A stretch of DNA of 64,000 bases from Pelagibacterium sediminicola (GCF_003390885.1 NZ_QMEL01000002.1:186001-250000); one strand, 5' to 3'. Positions 33,141-42,929 are shown, counted from the first letter of the stretch. Numbers and translations are program-made. The notes: generated by a model from the sequence alone, not told the origin.

Positions 33141-34778
33141 ATGACGACCCGTCCCTCCATGCTCGCCCCCTTCCGCCACGAAGCCTTCCGCCTGTTGTGG
33201 CTGGCGACGCTGGCGTCCAATCTGGGCGGGCTGGTGCAATCGGTAGGCGCGGGCTGGATGATGACCACGCTGACCGACAGCCACAACATGGTCGCCCTGG
33301 TGCAGGCCTCGACCACCCTGCCCATCATGATGTTTTCCATCATGGCGGGTGCGCTGGCCGATAATTTCGACCGCCGCCGGATCATGCTGATCGCCCAGTG
33401 CGGCATGGCGGCGGTGTCGCTGGGGCTGGCCGTCATCACGTGGATGGGCATACTGACCCCGTGGCTGCTTTTGTCCTTCACCTTCCTCATCGGATGCGGC
33501 ACGGCCCTGTTCAACCCCTCCTGGCAGGCATCGATGGGCGATCTCGTCCCACGCGAGGACCTTCCGGGCGCCGTGACGCTCAATTCGGTCAGCTTCAACA
33601 TGATGCGCAGCGTGGGACCTGCCATTGGCGGGCTGATCGTCGCCTTTGCCGGGGCGGCGACCGCCTTTGCCGCCAATGCGGTCAGCTATCTGCCTCTTAT
33701 CGCGGCCCTCTGGCGCTGGGAGCCGCAACGGCGCTCACAGGTGCAGCACCTGCCGCGCGAGCGGCTGGGCAGCGCCATGTGGGCCGGGCTGCGCTACGTC
33801 TCGATGTCGCCCAACCTGCTTGCGGTGCTGTTCCGCGGGTTCCTGTTCGGCCTTTCGGCCATCGCCATCCTCGCCCTGCTGCCCTCCATCGCCGCCAGCT
33901 ATGAAGACGGGGGGGCGGTGGTCTACGGCACGATGCTGGGCAGTTTTGGCGTCGGCGCCATCATCGGGGCCTATTTCAACAACCGTCTGCGCGCCCTGCT
34001 CAGCAACGAGCTGATCGTGCGCCTCTCCTGCACCGGCTTTGCGCTCAGCGCGGTTGGGCTGGGCTTCAGCCAGAACGTGTTGCTCAGCCACTTCGCCCTG
34101 CTCCCCGCCGGGGCGTGCTGGGTACTGGCGCTGAGCCTGTTCAACGTATCGATCCAGCTTTCCTCGCCGCGCTGGGTCGTGGGGCGGGCATTGTCGCTTT
34201 ACCAGACCGCGACCTTCGGGGGCATGGCCGGGGGAAGCTGGCTATGGGGCCTCAGCGCCGATGCCTTCGGCCCGGAATGGGCGCTGTTTCTTGCCGCCCT
34301 TGTCCTGATCGGCTGCGGCCTTGTGGGGCTGCGCCTTGCATTGCCGGCGTTCAACACGCTCGATATGAGCCCCCTCAACACGTTCAACGAACCCATGCTA
34401 AAGCTCGACCTCAGGCCCAGCAGCGGGCCCATCCTGATCATGGTCCATTATCATATTGCCCAGGAGGATATTCCCCGGTTCCTGGCCCTGATGAGCGAGC
34501 GGCGGCGCATCCGCATCCGCGATGGCGCGCGCCAATGGGCCATATTGCGCGATCTGGAACACCCCGACATCTGGGTGGAATCCTATCACGTCCCCACCTG
34601 GGTCGAATATGTCCGGCACAACCTGCGGCGCACCAAGGCCGATGCCGAGAACGTCGAAAAGCTCCGGGCGCTCCATCGCGGCCCCGATGCCCCCCACGTC
34701 TATCGCATGATCGAGCGCCAGACCGTGCCCCGGGACGACACCACCCCGCTGCGCAGCAGCCCCGAGCCCGAGGTGTGA
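33141..34778 (+). CDS. MFS exporter (MFS_3 / EntS-like) with C-terminal ABM-like domain
   Basis: 545 aa. Residues about 1-400 form twelve membrane segments with MFS_3 features: LLWLATLASNLGGLVQSVGAGW, GALADNFDRRRIMLIAQ (the A-motif), and ALFNPSWQASMGDLVPREDLPGAVTLNSVSFN in pieces. The last 120 residues (PILIMVHYHI, RQWAILRDLEHPDIWVESY) form a soluble dimeric alpha/beta-barrel-like domain akin to antibiotic-biosynthesis-monooxygenase folds, a fusion seen in this transporter family. The substrate is unknown, and the gene stands alone. Confidence 0.85.
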   Translation: MTTRPSMLAPFRHEAFRLLWLATLASNLGGLVQSVGAGWMMTTLTDSHNMVALVQASTTLPIMMFSIMAGALADNFDRRRIMLIAQCGMAAVSLGLAVITWMGILTPWLLLSFTFLIGCGTALFNPSWQASMGDLVPREDLPGAVTLNSVSFNMMRSVGPAIGGLIVAFAGAATAFAANAVSYLPLIAALWRWEPQRRSQVQHLPRERLGSAMWAGLRYVSMSPNLLAVLFRGFLFGLSAIAILALLPSIAASYEDGGAVVYGTMLGSFGVGAIIGAYFNNRLRALLSNELIVRLSCTGFALSAVGLGFSQNVLLSHFALLPAGACWVLALSLFNVSIQLSSPRWVVGRALSLYQTATFGGMAGGSWLWGLSADAFGPEWALFLAALVLIGCGLVGLRLALPAFNTLDMSPLNTFNEPMLKLDLRPSSGPILIMVHYHIAQEDIPRFLALMSERRRIRIRDGARQWAILRDLEHPDIWVESYHVPTWVEYVRHNLRRTKADAENVEKLRALHRGPDAPHVYRMIERQTVPRDDTTPLRSSPEPEV

Positions 34779-34910
34779 TCGGTCCCCCGGCCAATATTTC
34801 GGTGGAATACCCGTAACCGCCTTGAGAATTACCGATCCCCGGCCATGCTATGGAGCATCGGACGGCATCGGTATGCCGTCACTCCTCTCTTTTGTTTCGG
34901 AAGGGTTGAT

Positions 34911-36281
34911 ATGACTGTCGTCCTCAAGGAAATCGCCATCCCGCAATTCGGTGTGCCGGAGGCCCGTCCGGAAATCCCTGCCGCGACTTACGACAAGCGC
35001 GCGGCAACCCTCGTCGAGCGGGCGGCGAGCGATTGGGTGGTGGTCTATGCCGACCGCGAGCATCTGGGCAACATCGCGTTCCTGACGGGGTTCGAGCCCC
35101 GCTTCGAGGAAGCGCTGCTCCTTCTTGGCCGCAATGGCGAGCGCATCATCGTTACCGGCAATGAGAGCATCGATTACGTCCCCGTCGCCGGTCTGCCGGA
35201 CGTAAAGGGCGTGCTGGCGCAGAGCCTGAGCCTCATGGGGCAGGACCGCAGCCAGTCGCCCGATCTCGCCGCCGTCCTGCGCCAGTGCGGCATCTCGCGG
35301 GGCCAGACCATTGCGCTGGCCGGATGGAAATATCTCGAACCCCGCGAATGGGACCCGAGCGCGCCCACATTCTTCGTACCCGCCTTCATCGTGGATGCCC
35401 TGCGGACGGTGATCGGTACGTCCGCGCCTATGGCGGACGCGACCCCGATCCTGATGAGCCCCGCCGACGGCATGCGCGCCATCGTCGATGCCGACGAGAT
35501 CGCCCAGCTCGAATGGGGGTCGGCGCGCAGTTCGGCCGCCGTATGGCGCATCGTCGAGGGTGCAAGGGCCGGCATGAGCGAGCTCGAATGCGCGGCGCTG
35601 ATGGGCTATGCTGGTGAACCGCTCAACTGCCACGTGATGATGAGCGGCGCCAGTGCGCCCGACCCGGTCATCGGCTTGCGCAGCCCCTCGAGCCGCAAGA
35701 TCAAGGAAGGCGATGGCGTCACCACGGCGATTGGGTATTGGGGCGGCCTGTCGTGCCGGGCGGGCCTGATGAGCGATGGCGACGAGGCTTTCCTTGAAAA
35801 AGCCATCTGCTATTTCGACAGCCTGCGCGCCTGGTACGAAACCATCGATATCGGCGTGGCGGGCAAGCAGGTAGCGAGCGCGGTGGAAACCACGCTGGCG
35901 CGAGCGGGCCTGCGCCCCGCCCTCAACCCCGGCCACCTCATCAGCCACGACGAATGGATGCACTCCCCGCTGCGTTCCGGTTCCGAAGACGTCATCCGGT
36001 CGGGAATGGTCTGTCAGGTCGACATCATCCCGGCCCCGATGGAGCCCGGACAGGCGCTCAATTGCGAGGATGGTGTCGTCATCGCCGACGAAGCCCTGCG
36101 CGCCGACATCGCCCGGCTGCACCCCGAAGTCTACGCCCGCATGCAGGCCCGCCGGGATTTCATGAGCGACGTCATCGGCGTCACCCTCAAGGACTGCATC
36201 CTGCCGCTCTCCTCAACGCCCCTCTACTTCCCGCCGTTCTGGAATAAGCCCGATCACGTGCTTGTGGTGGAGAAACAATGA
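34911..36281 (+). CDS. M24-fold protein with degenerate metal site
   Basis: 456 aa, GGAAGGG before the ATG at 34911. The N-terminal creatinase-like domain (VVYADREHLGNIAFLTGFEPRF) and the C-terminal pita-bread domain (GMSELECAALMG, GHLISHDEWMHSP, LNCEDGVVIADE) are recognisable. Where active M24 enzymes have two Asp ligands (DxG...DxxR), this protein has TTAIGYWGGLSCRAGLM, with no Asp. The EPG near the C-terminus is PMEPGQ but the surrounding ligands are weak. It is probably a non-peptidase or creatinase-like hydrolase. The stop overlaps the reductase start (ATGA). Confidence 0.78.
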   Translation: MTVVLKEIAIPQFGVPEARPEIPAATYDKRAATLVERAASDWVVVYADREHLGNIAFLTGFEPRFEEALLLLGRNGERIIVTGNESIDYVPVAGLPDVKGVLAQSLSLMGQDRSQSPDLAAVLRQCGISRGQTIALAGWKYLEPREWDPSAPTFFVPAFIVDALRTVIGTSAPMADATPILMSPADGMRAIVDADEIAQLEWGSARSSAAVWRIVEGARAGMSELECAALMGYAGEPLNCHVMMSGASAPDPVIGLRSPSSRKIKEGDGVTTAIGYWGGLSCRAGLMSDGDEAFLEKAICYFDSLRAWYETIDIGVAGKQVASAVETTLARAGLRPALNPGHLISHDEWMHSPLRSGSEDVIRSGMVCQVDIIPAPMEPGQALNCEDGVVIADEALRADIARLHPEVYARMQARRDFMSDVIGVTLKDCILPLSSTPLYFPPFWNKPDHVLVVEKQ

Positions 36282-37321
36282 CAGACAATCGGGACGAGAT
36301 CATCCTTTCATGGGAAGAACTGCTCGATCTGGCCCATGGTTTTCTCACCGCGCACGGTCTTTCAGAGCCGCAGGCACGGGCGCTCGCCGGTGTCCTGTGC
36401 AGGTCCGAGCGTGACGGTGGCCGCTCGCATGGATTGCAGCGCCTGCCCGGCACGCTGGAGACGATGGCGCATCCGACGTTCAACAAGCACGCGGACCCCA
36501 CCGTAGAGGAACTGACGCCCGCCATCATCCATGTCGATGCCGATTACGGCTTTTCCACGCTGGCCGCCGAGCGCGGCCTGCCGCTGCTGGTTGCCAATGC
36601 GCGGCGGCTGGGCATCGCCATTCTTGCCATCAACAACGGTTTTCATTCCACCGCCCTCTGGCCGATCGTCGAGGATATCGCGGTGCAGGGGCTCGCGGGA
36701 CTTTCCATGAATCCCACCCATGACTGGGTGGCCCCGGCGGGCGGGACCGGCGGCGCCCTTGGCACCAACCCCATCGCTTTTGCCTGGCCGCGCCCGGGCC
36801 ACCCCCCTTACGTATTCGATTTTGCCACCAGTGCCGCCGCCCGCGCCGACATCGCGCTTTACCGCCAGGAAGGGCGCCAGATCCCCTCCGGCTGGGGGCT
36901 CGACCGCGAAGGCCAGCCCAGCACCGATCCCGCCGCCGTCCTTGCCGGCGCCATGCTGCCGTTTGGCGGGCACAAGGGCTCGGCGCTGGCCACCATGATC
37001 GAGCTGCTCGCCGGCCCCTTCATCGCCGACAGGACCAGCCGGCAGTCCGCGCAATTCGACCAGCAGGCAAAGGCCGCGCCGTGCCATGGCGAACTGATCC
37101 TCGCCTTCAACCCCACCCTCATCGGCGCCGCGCTGGGAAAGGAAGGCGAAAGCCAGGATGCCGCCGAGGACCTTTTTGCCCGCATCGAGCAGCAGGGCGC
37201 CCGGTTGCCCGGCTCGCGCCGCTACGCCATCCGCGAACAATCTAACGCGCGCGGCATCCCCATTCGCAGAGCGCTCCACGAAAAGATCATCTCCATGATG
37301 CCGGACGCGCGCCCCGGCTAG
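36278..37321 (+). CDS. Ldh family NAD(P)H-dependent reductase (malate/lactate, pyrroline-2-carboxylate reductase type)
   Basis: 347 aa. Matches the LDH2/MDH2 oxidoreductase family: SERDGGRSHGLQRLPG near residue 47, NNGFHSTALWPIVEDIA, GTNPIAFAWPRPG, and MLPFGGHKGSALATMIELLAG. Members reduce Delta1-piperideine/pyrroline-2-carboxylate, 2,3-diketogulonate or oxidise malate/sulfolactate. The coupling to an M24 relative, and the hydroxyproline deaminase 4 kb away, favour a cyclic imine substrate (inference). Its TAG stop is the first codon of a dispersed repeat. Confidence 0.83.
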   Translation: MTDNRDEIILSWEELLDLAHGFLTAHGLSEPQARALAGVLCRSERDGGRSHGLQRLPGTLETMAHPTFNKHADPTVEELTPAIIHVDADYGFSTLAAERGLPLLVANARRLGIAILAINNGFHSTALWPIVEDIAVQGLAGLSMNPTHDWVAPAGGTGGALGTNPIAFAWPRPGHPPYVFDFATSAAARADIALYRQEGRQIPSGWGLDREGQPSTDPAAVLAGAMLPFGGHKGSALATMIELLAGPFIADRTSRQSAQFDQQAKAAPCHGELILAFNPTLIGAALGKEGESQDAAEDLFARIEQQGARLPGSRRYAIREQSNARGIPIRRALHEKIISMMPDARPG

Positions 37322-37500
37322 ATCGTTTCGGGTTAGGCGTGATGGCAAGATCGCGCTGGATTCCGGCAATAAATGCCGGAATGACAATGGTGTGAGGGGC
37401 ACGGTTACAACCACAAACTCCACCGTCACCCCGGGACGGGTTCCCGGGGTCCAGTGCGGTGCAAACCGCGTCCGCTGTGTTTGCGATTCCACCAAACACT
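37319..37500. repeat. Dispersed repeat, family B variant
   Basis: Begins TAGATCGTTTCGGG and contains GATTCCGGCA-ATAAA-TGCCGGAATG and CACCCCGGGACGGGTTCCCGGGG palindromes. Related to 45661-45870. It fills the convergent gap between the reductase and galC genes. Confidence 0.75.
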
Positions 37501-37507
37501 CATGTGT

Positions 37508-38182
37508 TCAGATATATCTGAGTCCCTTTTCGGCCAGCCTTTCGCGCATCTTGTAGATGTCGAGGCCAAGTTCCCCCGCCGCCAGCCGCTTGCGCTTGTC
37601 CTCCTCGGCGGCAACCCGCGCCTCGGCCTTGTCGGCCACCGACGCGGCCTCATCGCGCCGGACCACGCACACCCCGTCGTCGTCGGCAATGATCACGTCG
37701 CCCGGCTCGACCAGCGCACCGGCGCAAACGACAGGGACGTTGATCGAGCCCACCGTCTCCTTGACCGTCCCCTGCGCAGAGATCGCTTTGGACCACACCG
37801 GGAATTTCATCTCGGTCAGGTCGGCCACATCGCGTACCCCGGCATCGATGATCAGCCCCTTGCACCCGCGCGCCTGTGCCGAGGTGGCCAGAAGATCGCC
37901 GAAATAGCCGTCCTCACTCGGACTGGTGGGCGCGAGCACGAGAATGTCGCCGTCCCTTAACTGCTCGATCGCCACATGCACCATCCAGTTGTCGCCCGGC
38001 GGCGCCGAGATGGTAACCGCGCTCGCCGCCAGCCGCGCGCCGGAATAGATCGGGCGCATATAGCTGGCCAAAAGCCCCTTGCGGCCCTGCGCCTCGTGCA
38101 CCGTCGCCACCCCACAGGCCGCAAGGCGCTCGATGACGCCCTTGTCGGCCCGCTCGATGTTCCGGACAACCACCCCGCCCAT
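37508..38182 (-). CDS. galC: RraA-fold aldolase, 4-carboxy-4-hydroxy-2-oxoadipate aldolase / oxaloacetate decarboxylase
   Basis: 224 aa. It has the RraA/HMG-CHA aldolase pattern: [21 protein letters not shown], the [14 protein letters not shown] metal/substrate site, and [17 protein letters not shown]. The last 30 residues are a charged helix. Next to GalB this fits the last step of the gallate/protocatechuate 4,5-route, giving pyruvate and oxaloacetate. Its ATG shares one base with the galB stop (TAATG). RraA itself lacks catalysis, but the operon context favours the aldolase. Confidence 0.85.
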   Translation of the reverse strand: MGGVVVRNIERADKGVIERLAACGVATVHEAQGRKGLLASYMRPIYSGARLAASAVTISAPPGDNWMVHVAIEQLRDGDILVLAPTSPSEDGYFGDLLATSAQARGCKGLIIDAGVRDVADLTEMKFPVWSKAISAQGTVKETVGSINVPVVCAGALVEPGDVIIADDDGVCVVRRDEAASVADKAEARVAAEEDKRKRLAAGELGLDIYKMRERLAEKGLRYI

Positions 38183-38910
38183 TACAGTTCATCCACGGTG
38201 CGCGGGAAGATCGACTGGAAGCCTTCGGCGTATTTGGCCGCCCTTCCTCCTGCCTGACCGCCCGAATTGCGCCGGAAGTGGTTGGCCCGGTTCTGCGCCA
38301 CGTTCTCGTAATAGTGCCACAGGTGCTCCTGGCCTTCCATCGCCTGGATCGCCGCCCACTTCTTGTCCCACACGGGCGTGATATCGAGAAAGGTATCAGG
38401 CTTCCATTCCATCTGCTCGGTCTGGTGCGGCTCGAACAGATAGACCTGCGGCGCCCCGAGGACCTTTTCACCCGGATTGTGCCCCCAGGCCTGCGCGATG
38501 GCCCGGCATTCGAGCGTCCACTGCGACACATACATGTGGTCGGTGTTGTAGGGATCGTATTTGGAGTGCGTCATCATGAAGGCGGGCTGCACCTTGCGCA
38601 TCACATCGACCAGCCGGTCCTTGCCCTCGCGGGTCATTTCCAGTGGGTAATCGCCCAGGTCGAAAAATTCGATATCGTGGACGTCGAGCGCCCTGGCCGC
38701 GTTCTCGGCCTCGCGGCGGCGCTCGGTCTTGACCTTGTCGAGCGTCATACCCTCGTTCTTCCAGAGCTTGGCGCTCTCCCCGCGCTCGCCATACGAAAGG
38801 CAAACCACCGTCACCGCGTAGCCAAGCGAAGCATGCAACGCAATCGCCCCGCCGCAGCGCCACACAAAATCGGCCGAATGGGCCGAAACGATAAGAGCAG
38901 TCTTGGACAT
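38182..38910 (-). CDS. galB: 4-oxalomesaconate hydratase (PIG-L family)
   Basis: 242 aa. It starts with [19 protein letters not shown], the variant PIG-L zinc motif typical of GalB, and continues [18 protein letters not shown] and [16 protein letters not shown] with a second His/Asp cluster. Pseudomonas putida GalB is a zinc-dependent hydratase converting 4-oxalomesaconate to 4-carboxy-4-hydroxy-2-oxoadipate, the substrate of GalC encoded next. It is not a deacetylase despite the family name. It follows the tctA gene in a leftward operon. Confidence 0.87.
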   Translation of the reverse strand: MSKTALIVSAHSADFVWRCGGAIALHASLGYAVTVVCLSYGERGESAKLWKNEGMTLDKVKTERRREAENAARALDVHDIEFFDLGDYPLEMTREGKDRLVDVMRKVQPAFMMTHSKYDPYNTDHMYVSQWTLECRAIAQAWGHNPGEKVLGAPQVYLFEPHQTEQMEWKPDTFLDITPVWDKKWAAIQAMEGQEHLWHYYENVAQNRANHFRRNSGGQAGGRAAKYAEGFQSIFPRTVDEL

Positions 38911-38986
38911 AAGTAAAAATCCCCAATAAGCAGGTCGTCAGGATCGCCCTGCCCGGACGGCGTCCGGGCAGGGCCTTGATGAAGGA

Positions 38987-40489
38987 TCAGTCTTCGGCAA
39001 ATGCAGTCTGCCGCGCCTTGCGCAGTTTGGGCAAGGCGGCAAATACGAGCATGGCGATGGAAACCGCCAGCAGAGCGGCGGAAATCGGACGCGACACGAA
39101 CACCGAGAAATCGCCGTCCGAGAGCACGAGCGCGCGGCGGAAATATTCTTCCACCATCGGCCCCAGAATGAAGCCGAGCAGTAGCGGCGCCGGTTCGCAG
39201 TCGAGCTTGGCCAGCACATAGCCCGCGGCCCCCAGTCCCGCCACCATGAACACGTCGAGCACCGAATAGGAGCTGGCATAGACCCCGATGCAGCAGAACA
39301 TCAGGATGGCCGGGAACAGCATCGAATAGGGGATGCGCAGGAGGCGCACCCACATGCCGATGAGCGGCAGGTTGAGAATCACCAGAAACAGGTTGCCGAT
39401 CCACATCGATACGATCAGGCCCCAGAACAGATCGGGATTTCTCGTCACCACCGACGGGCCGGGCTGGATATTGTGGATGACCATCGCCCCGAGCATCAGC
39501 GCCATCGTGGCCGAACCGGGAATGCCCAGCGTCAGGGTCGGTATGAACGAGGTCTGCGCGGCCGCGTTGTTGGCCGATTCCGGCCCCGCCACGCCCTCGA
39601 TCGCCCCCTTGCCCAGTTCGTGCCTGTATTTCGAGGTCTTCTTTTCAAGGCTATAGGCAAAGAACGAGGCCAGCGACACGCCGGCACCCGGCAGGATGCC
39701 CAGGAAAGACCCCAGCGTCGACCCGCGCAGAATGGCGGGGGTCATGCGTTTGATGTCCTGCCTCGTCGGCATGATGGACGCGATCGGCGCCACCTGCGCT
39801 TCGCCGGTCTTCTGGCGTTCCAGCGTGCTGACGATTTCAGCGAAGGCGAAGATGCCGATCGAGATGACGATGAAATCGACGCCTTCCCAAAGGGCGATGC
39901 TGCCGAAGGAAAAGCGCACCACGCCTGAGCTCACATCCATGCCCACGAGGCCGATGAGCAGGCCGACGACGATCATGCACAGCGATTTGAGCAGCGGTCC
40001 CGATGTCAGTGAAACCGCGCCGATCAGCCCCATGAACATCAGGGCGAAATATTCAGCCGGGCCGAAACTGAAGGCGACCTGGGCGATCGGGCCTGAGAAC
40101 ACGGCCAGCACCAGCACGCCCAGGCTCCCCGCGACGAACGAGCCGATGGCCGCTGCCGCCAATGCGGCCCCCGCGCGACCCTGCTTGGCCATCTGGTGGC
40201 CGTCGATGGTCGTTACGACCGAGGAGGCTTCTCCCGGCAGATTGACGAGGATCGCAGTGGTCGATCCCCCATAGGCGGCGCCGTAATAGATGCCGGCAAG
40301 CATGATCAGCGCGCCGATCGGGCTCAACCCGAAGGTGAAGGGCAGCAGCATGGAAATCGTCGTCAGCGGCCCAAGCCCCGGCAGCACGCCGATCAGCGTG
40401 CCCAGAAGGCAGCCGACACCTGCGTAGATCAGGTTTTCCAATGTCATGGCCGTTTGCAGGCCCAGGGTGAGATTAGCGACAAAATCCAT
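38987..40489 (-). CDS. tctA: Tripartite tricarboxylate transporter large permease TctA
   Basis: 500 aa, about eleven membrane segments. TctA hallmarks: GVLPGLGPLTTISMLLPFTFG, GIYYGAAYGGSTTAILVNLPGE, SFLGILPGAGVSLASFFAY, and GVAGPESANNAA. It forms the proton/sodium-driven channel with TctB. Length is normal. The neighbours GalB and GalC suggest that the cargo is an aromatic-route tricarboxylate, an aromatic acid, or a citrate analogue. Confidence 0.93.
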   Translation of the reverse strand: MDFVANLTLGLQTAMTLENLIYAGVGCLLGTLIGVLPGLGPLTTISMLLPFTFGLSPIGALIMLAGIYYGAAYGGSTTAILVNLPGEASSVVTTIDGHQMAKQGRAGAALAAAAIGSFVAGSLGVLVLAVFSGPIAQVAFSFGPAEYFALMFMGLIGAVSLTSGPLLKSLCMIVVGLLIGLVGMDVSSGVVRFSFGSIALWEGVDFIVISIGIFAFAEIVSTLERQKTGEAQVAPIASIMPTRQDIKRMTPAILRGSTLGSFLGILPGAGVSLASFFAYSLEKKTSKYRHELGKGAIEGVAGPESANNAAAQTSFIPTLTLGIPGSATMALMLGAMVIHNIQPGPSVVTRNPDLFWGLIVSMWIGNLFLVILNLPLIGMWVRLLRIPYSMLFPAILMFCCIGVYASSYSVLDVFMVAGLGAAGYVLAKLDCEPAPLLLGFILGPMVEEYFRRALVLSDGDFSVFVSRPISAALLAVSIAMLVFAALPKLRKARQTAFAED

Positions 40490-40499
40490 CTTGCGAGCC

Positions 40500-40967
40500 T
40501 CAGAAGCCGAGAATGCGCGGCAGAAGGGGAATCTGCAGCTTGAGCAGAAGGTGAAAGACACCCAGACCGATAACCAGTTGAACGCCGACATTGCCGGCAA
40601 TGACCAGCGGGCGCGCGCCCGGCGCCGCAAGGCTCGTGATGGCCGCACAGATCGAAAGCGTTACCAGCAACCCGAGCGGCTGAATCAGAATTCCAAAGAG
40701 GACCGTTGTAAAAATGATTACGCCCAACCCGCGCAGGTTGAACGTGTCCAGCCGGCCTCCCTCGTCCGGTTCGCCCCGCAGCGCGGTAAGGATGACGCCG
40801 CTACCCAAAAGGCTCAGCAGAATCCCAAGTATGAGCGGAAAGAAGCCTGGCCCCATGCGCGCAGGCGTACCCAGCCGGTATTCGAGAGAAGAAACGACAA
40901 AGAATATCCCTATGGCGACGAAAATCGCGCCGGCGACGAGATCTTTTTGACTTCTTATGGACAACAT
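40500..40967 (-). CDS. tctB: Tripartite tricarboxylate transporter small permease TctB
   Basis: 155 aa, four membrane segments, starting DLVAGAIFVAIGIFFVVSSLEYRLGTPARMGPGFFPLILG. The GxxxxMGPGFFP block is diagnostic of TctB (DUF1468). The start at 40967 has AAAGGG upstream. It lies ten bases before tctA. Confidence 0.9.
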   Translation of the reverse strand: MLSIRSQKDLVAGAIFVAIGIFFVVSSLEYRLGTPARMGPGFFPLILGILLSLLGSGVILTALRGEPDEGGRLDTFNLRGLGVIIFTTVLFGILIQPLGLLVTLSICAAITSLAAPGARPLVIAGNVGVQLVIGLGVFHLLLKLQIPLLPRILGF

Positions 40968-41031
40968 GGCGCCCTTTGGAAATGCGGTGCGAGCCACCCC
41001 ACGGGGAGGCGGCCCGCAGCCACTATGGACT

Positions 41032-41994
41032 TTATTCGGGGCGGATGCCCTGTTCGTTGGCAACCCGGCGCCAGGTGGCGTATTCGCTCTTTACCTGTTC
41101 GGTAAATTCTTCGGGCGTGCCCCAAAGCGGGCGGGCGCCGTCGCTCTGCAGGAATTCGGCCATTTCCGGGGTCTGCAGCACGGTGTTGAGGTCGGCGTTG
41201 ATCTGATCGACGATCGCCTCGTCCATGCCCTTGGGCCCGAACAGACCCCACCAGTTTTCGATCACGGCGTCATCCAGGCCGAGTTCGCCCACGCTGGGCA
41301 ACTCGGGCAGGATGTCCGAACGCTCCGCGCTCGAAACCACGATACCGGTCATCAGGCCCTCGCGCACATGCGGGATAACCTGGGTGATGCTGCCATAGAA
41401 AAGGTCCGCGTGGCCCCCGATCACGTCGGTCATGGCGGGGGAGCCGCCATTATAGTGAACCGGCGTCATCTGGAGATCGGCGGCGCTGCGCAGGATTTCG
41501 GAGGCGAACTGGTTCAGCGACCCGACGCCAACGGTGGCGTATTTGAGCTCGCGCTCCTTTGCAAGCGCCGCGAACTCGTCATAGTTCGAGACGCCGAGCG
41601 AGGGGCTGGTGGCCAGCAGCAGCGGCGTGGCCCCGATGCGGCCGATATGGGTCAGGTCCTCGGCGGGATCGACCAGCGGGGTCTCCTGAATGGCAGCTCT
41701 CATGGTGACGGTCGCCGAGTTGATGAGCAGCGTATAACCATCGGGACTGGCGCTGGAGACCTGCCCGGTGGCCAGCAGCGTGCCGGCGCCCGGAATGTTT
41801 TCGACCACGATGGTCTGGCCCCAGATCGCGCTCAGCCTGTCGGCGATGAACCGGCCCACCATATCGACGGCGCCGCCCGGCGCGAAAGGCACGACCAGCG
41901 TAACGGGACGCTCGGGATAGTTTTGGGCATACGCTGCGCCCGATCCGGCTAGGACAAGCACCGAAGTGGCAAGTAAGGCTTTGATCAGTTTCAT
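41032..41994 (-). CDS. tctC: Tripartite tricarboxylate transporter receptor TctC (Bug family)
   Basis: 320 aa, GGAGGAA before the ATG, signal peptide ending GAAYA-Q. Bug-family markers are YPERPVTLVVPFAPGGAVDMVGR (in pieces), VVENIPGAGTLLATGQVSSASPDGYTLL and HADLFYGSITQVIPHVREG. It binds an anionic ligand in the periplasm for TctAB. Bug ligands range from citrate and nicotinate to terephthalate. The operon context points to an aromatic or oxo-tricarboxylic acid. Confidence 0.92.
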   Translation of the reverse strand: MKLIKALLATSVLVLAGSGAAYAQNYPERPVTLVVPFAPGGAVDMVGRFIADRLSAIWGQTIVVENIPGAGTLLATGQVSSASPDGYTLLINSATVTMRAAIQETPLVDPAEDLTHIGRIGATPLLLATSPSLGVSNYDEFAALAKERELKYATVGVGSLNQFASEILRSAADLQMTPVHYNGGSPAMTDVIGGHADLFYGSITQVIPHVREGLMTGIVVSSAERSDILPELPSVGELGLDDAVIENWWGLFGPKGMDEAIVDQINADLNTVLQTPEMAEFLQSDGARPLWGTPEEFTEQVKSEYATWRRVANEQGIRPE

Positions 41995-42038
41995 GATTTC
42001 CTCCTGGGTTGGTCGATTGGGTCTTTCAAACCCGCTAG

Positions 42039-42929
42039 TCATACGAACAGGCTGTCGAGCGTTACCGAAGCGGGCAGAATTTCCTGCTGGATCGAAAAAT
42101 CGACCAGCGTCTGCATCGACTTGCGGTTGGCTTCGAGCCCGGATTTGTAAAGCTGGAGACCGGCTGGCAGTCCGTGCCGGGTACTGTCGAGATCGCCGCG
42201 CTCCTGCGCAATTTCACGTGCCCTGTCGAACACTTCCGTAACGGCTTGGACAAGCCATGGGTGCGCGTCCAGCACGTCGCGGCGCAGGCACAGCACATGG
42301 TTTACGGGAAAAATACCGGTGCGCGCATACCATTCCGCACCCGCTTCTGCGGCGTTCCCGATCACCGGACGCGTGCCTTCGGGAATGCCATGCAGGCCGG
42401 TGACCGCATCGACCTTGCCCGCCCTGAGCAGGCTGAGCGGGCTTTCCTCGCTCTCCACAAGGGTCACGAAATCGGGATCGGCAAACTGGGGCACATGCGG
42501 GCCCTCCTGGACGATCCAGTCGATATCGCGAAGCGCGATGCCATAGTCGCTCTGGAGAATGCCACGGATCCACACGCCCGTCGTTTGCGGCCACGAGCGG
42601 GCCAGCACCTTGCGCCCCACGAGGTCCCGCGGCCCCCGGATATCGGAATCGGCAGCGCAAAGAATCGAGGCGTGATGCATGCGGCACGAGGTCGGAACGG
42701 GCAGGCCCACAATGGGCACACCGGCATGGATCGCCTGCCCCAGCGTGGCGACCGGTATTTCCGAAAGATCGAATTCCAGCGTACGCACCATGCGGCGGAA
42801 CGCGACGTGGAAGGGCTCGACACGGACACGTTCGAGCGCGAAGCGATCGGAGATGACCAGCCCCTCGTGAAGGGGGCGCACCTGAACCATATCGCCAATG
42901 GCACTTTTGAGCTGCAAGGCAGGCTGCAT
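42039..42929 (-). CDS. 4,5-dihydroxyphthalate decarboxylase-like protein (NMT1 fold, no signal peptide)
   Basis: 296 aa. The fold is that of a type 2 binding protein but there is no export signal, as in the Pht5/4,5-dihydroxyphthalate decarboxylase family. Signature blocks: FRRMVRTLEFDLSEIP near residue 44, LVGRKVLARSWPQTTGVWIRGIL, and GPHVPQFADPDFV. It is the first gene of the operon that continues with tctCBA, galB and galC. A decarboxylation feeding the protocatechuate-type lower route would be consistent. Other members of the family are uncharacterised, so the reaction is tentative. Confidence 0.75.
   Translation of the reverse strand: MQPALQLKSAIGDMVQVRPLHEGLVISDRFALERVRVEPFHVAFRRMVRTLEFDLSEIPVATLGQAIHAGVPIVGLPVPTSCRMHHASILCAADSDIRGPRDLVGRKVLARSWPQTTGVWIRGILQSDYGIALRDIDWIVQEGPHVPQFADPDFVTLVESEESPLSLLRAGKVDAVTGLHGIPEGTRPVIGNAAEAGAEWYARTGIFPVNHVLCLRRDVLDAHPWLVQAVTEVFDRAREIAQERGDLDSTRHGLPAGLQLYKSGLEANRKSMQTLVDFSIQQEILPASVTLDSLFV

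Noticed and set aside
38182-38910. Sugar or antibiotic deacetylase function for the PIG-L protein
   Set aside because: The SAHSADF variant motif and the neighbouring galC and tctCBA genes favour 4-oxalomesaconate hydratase.
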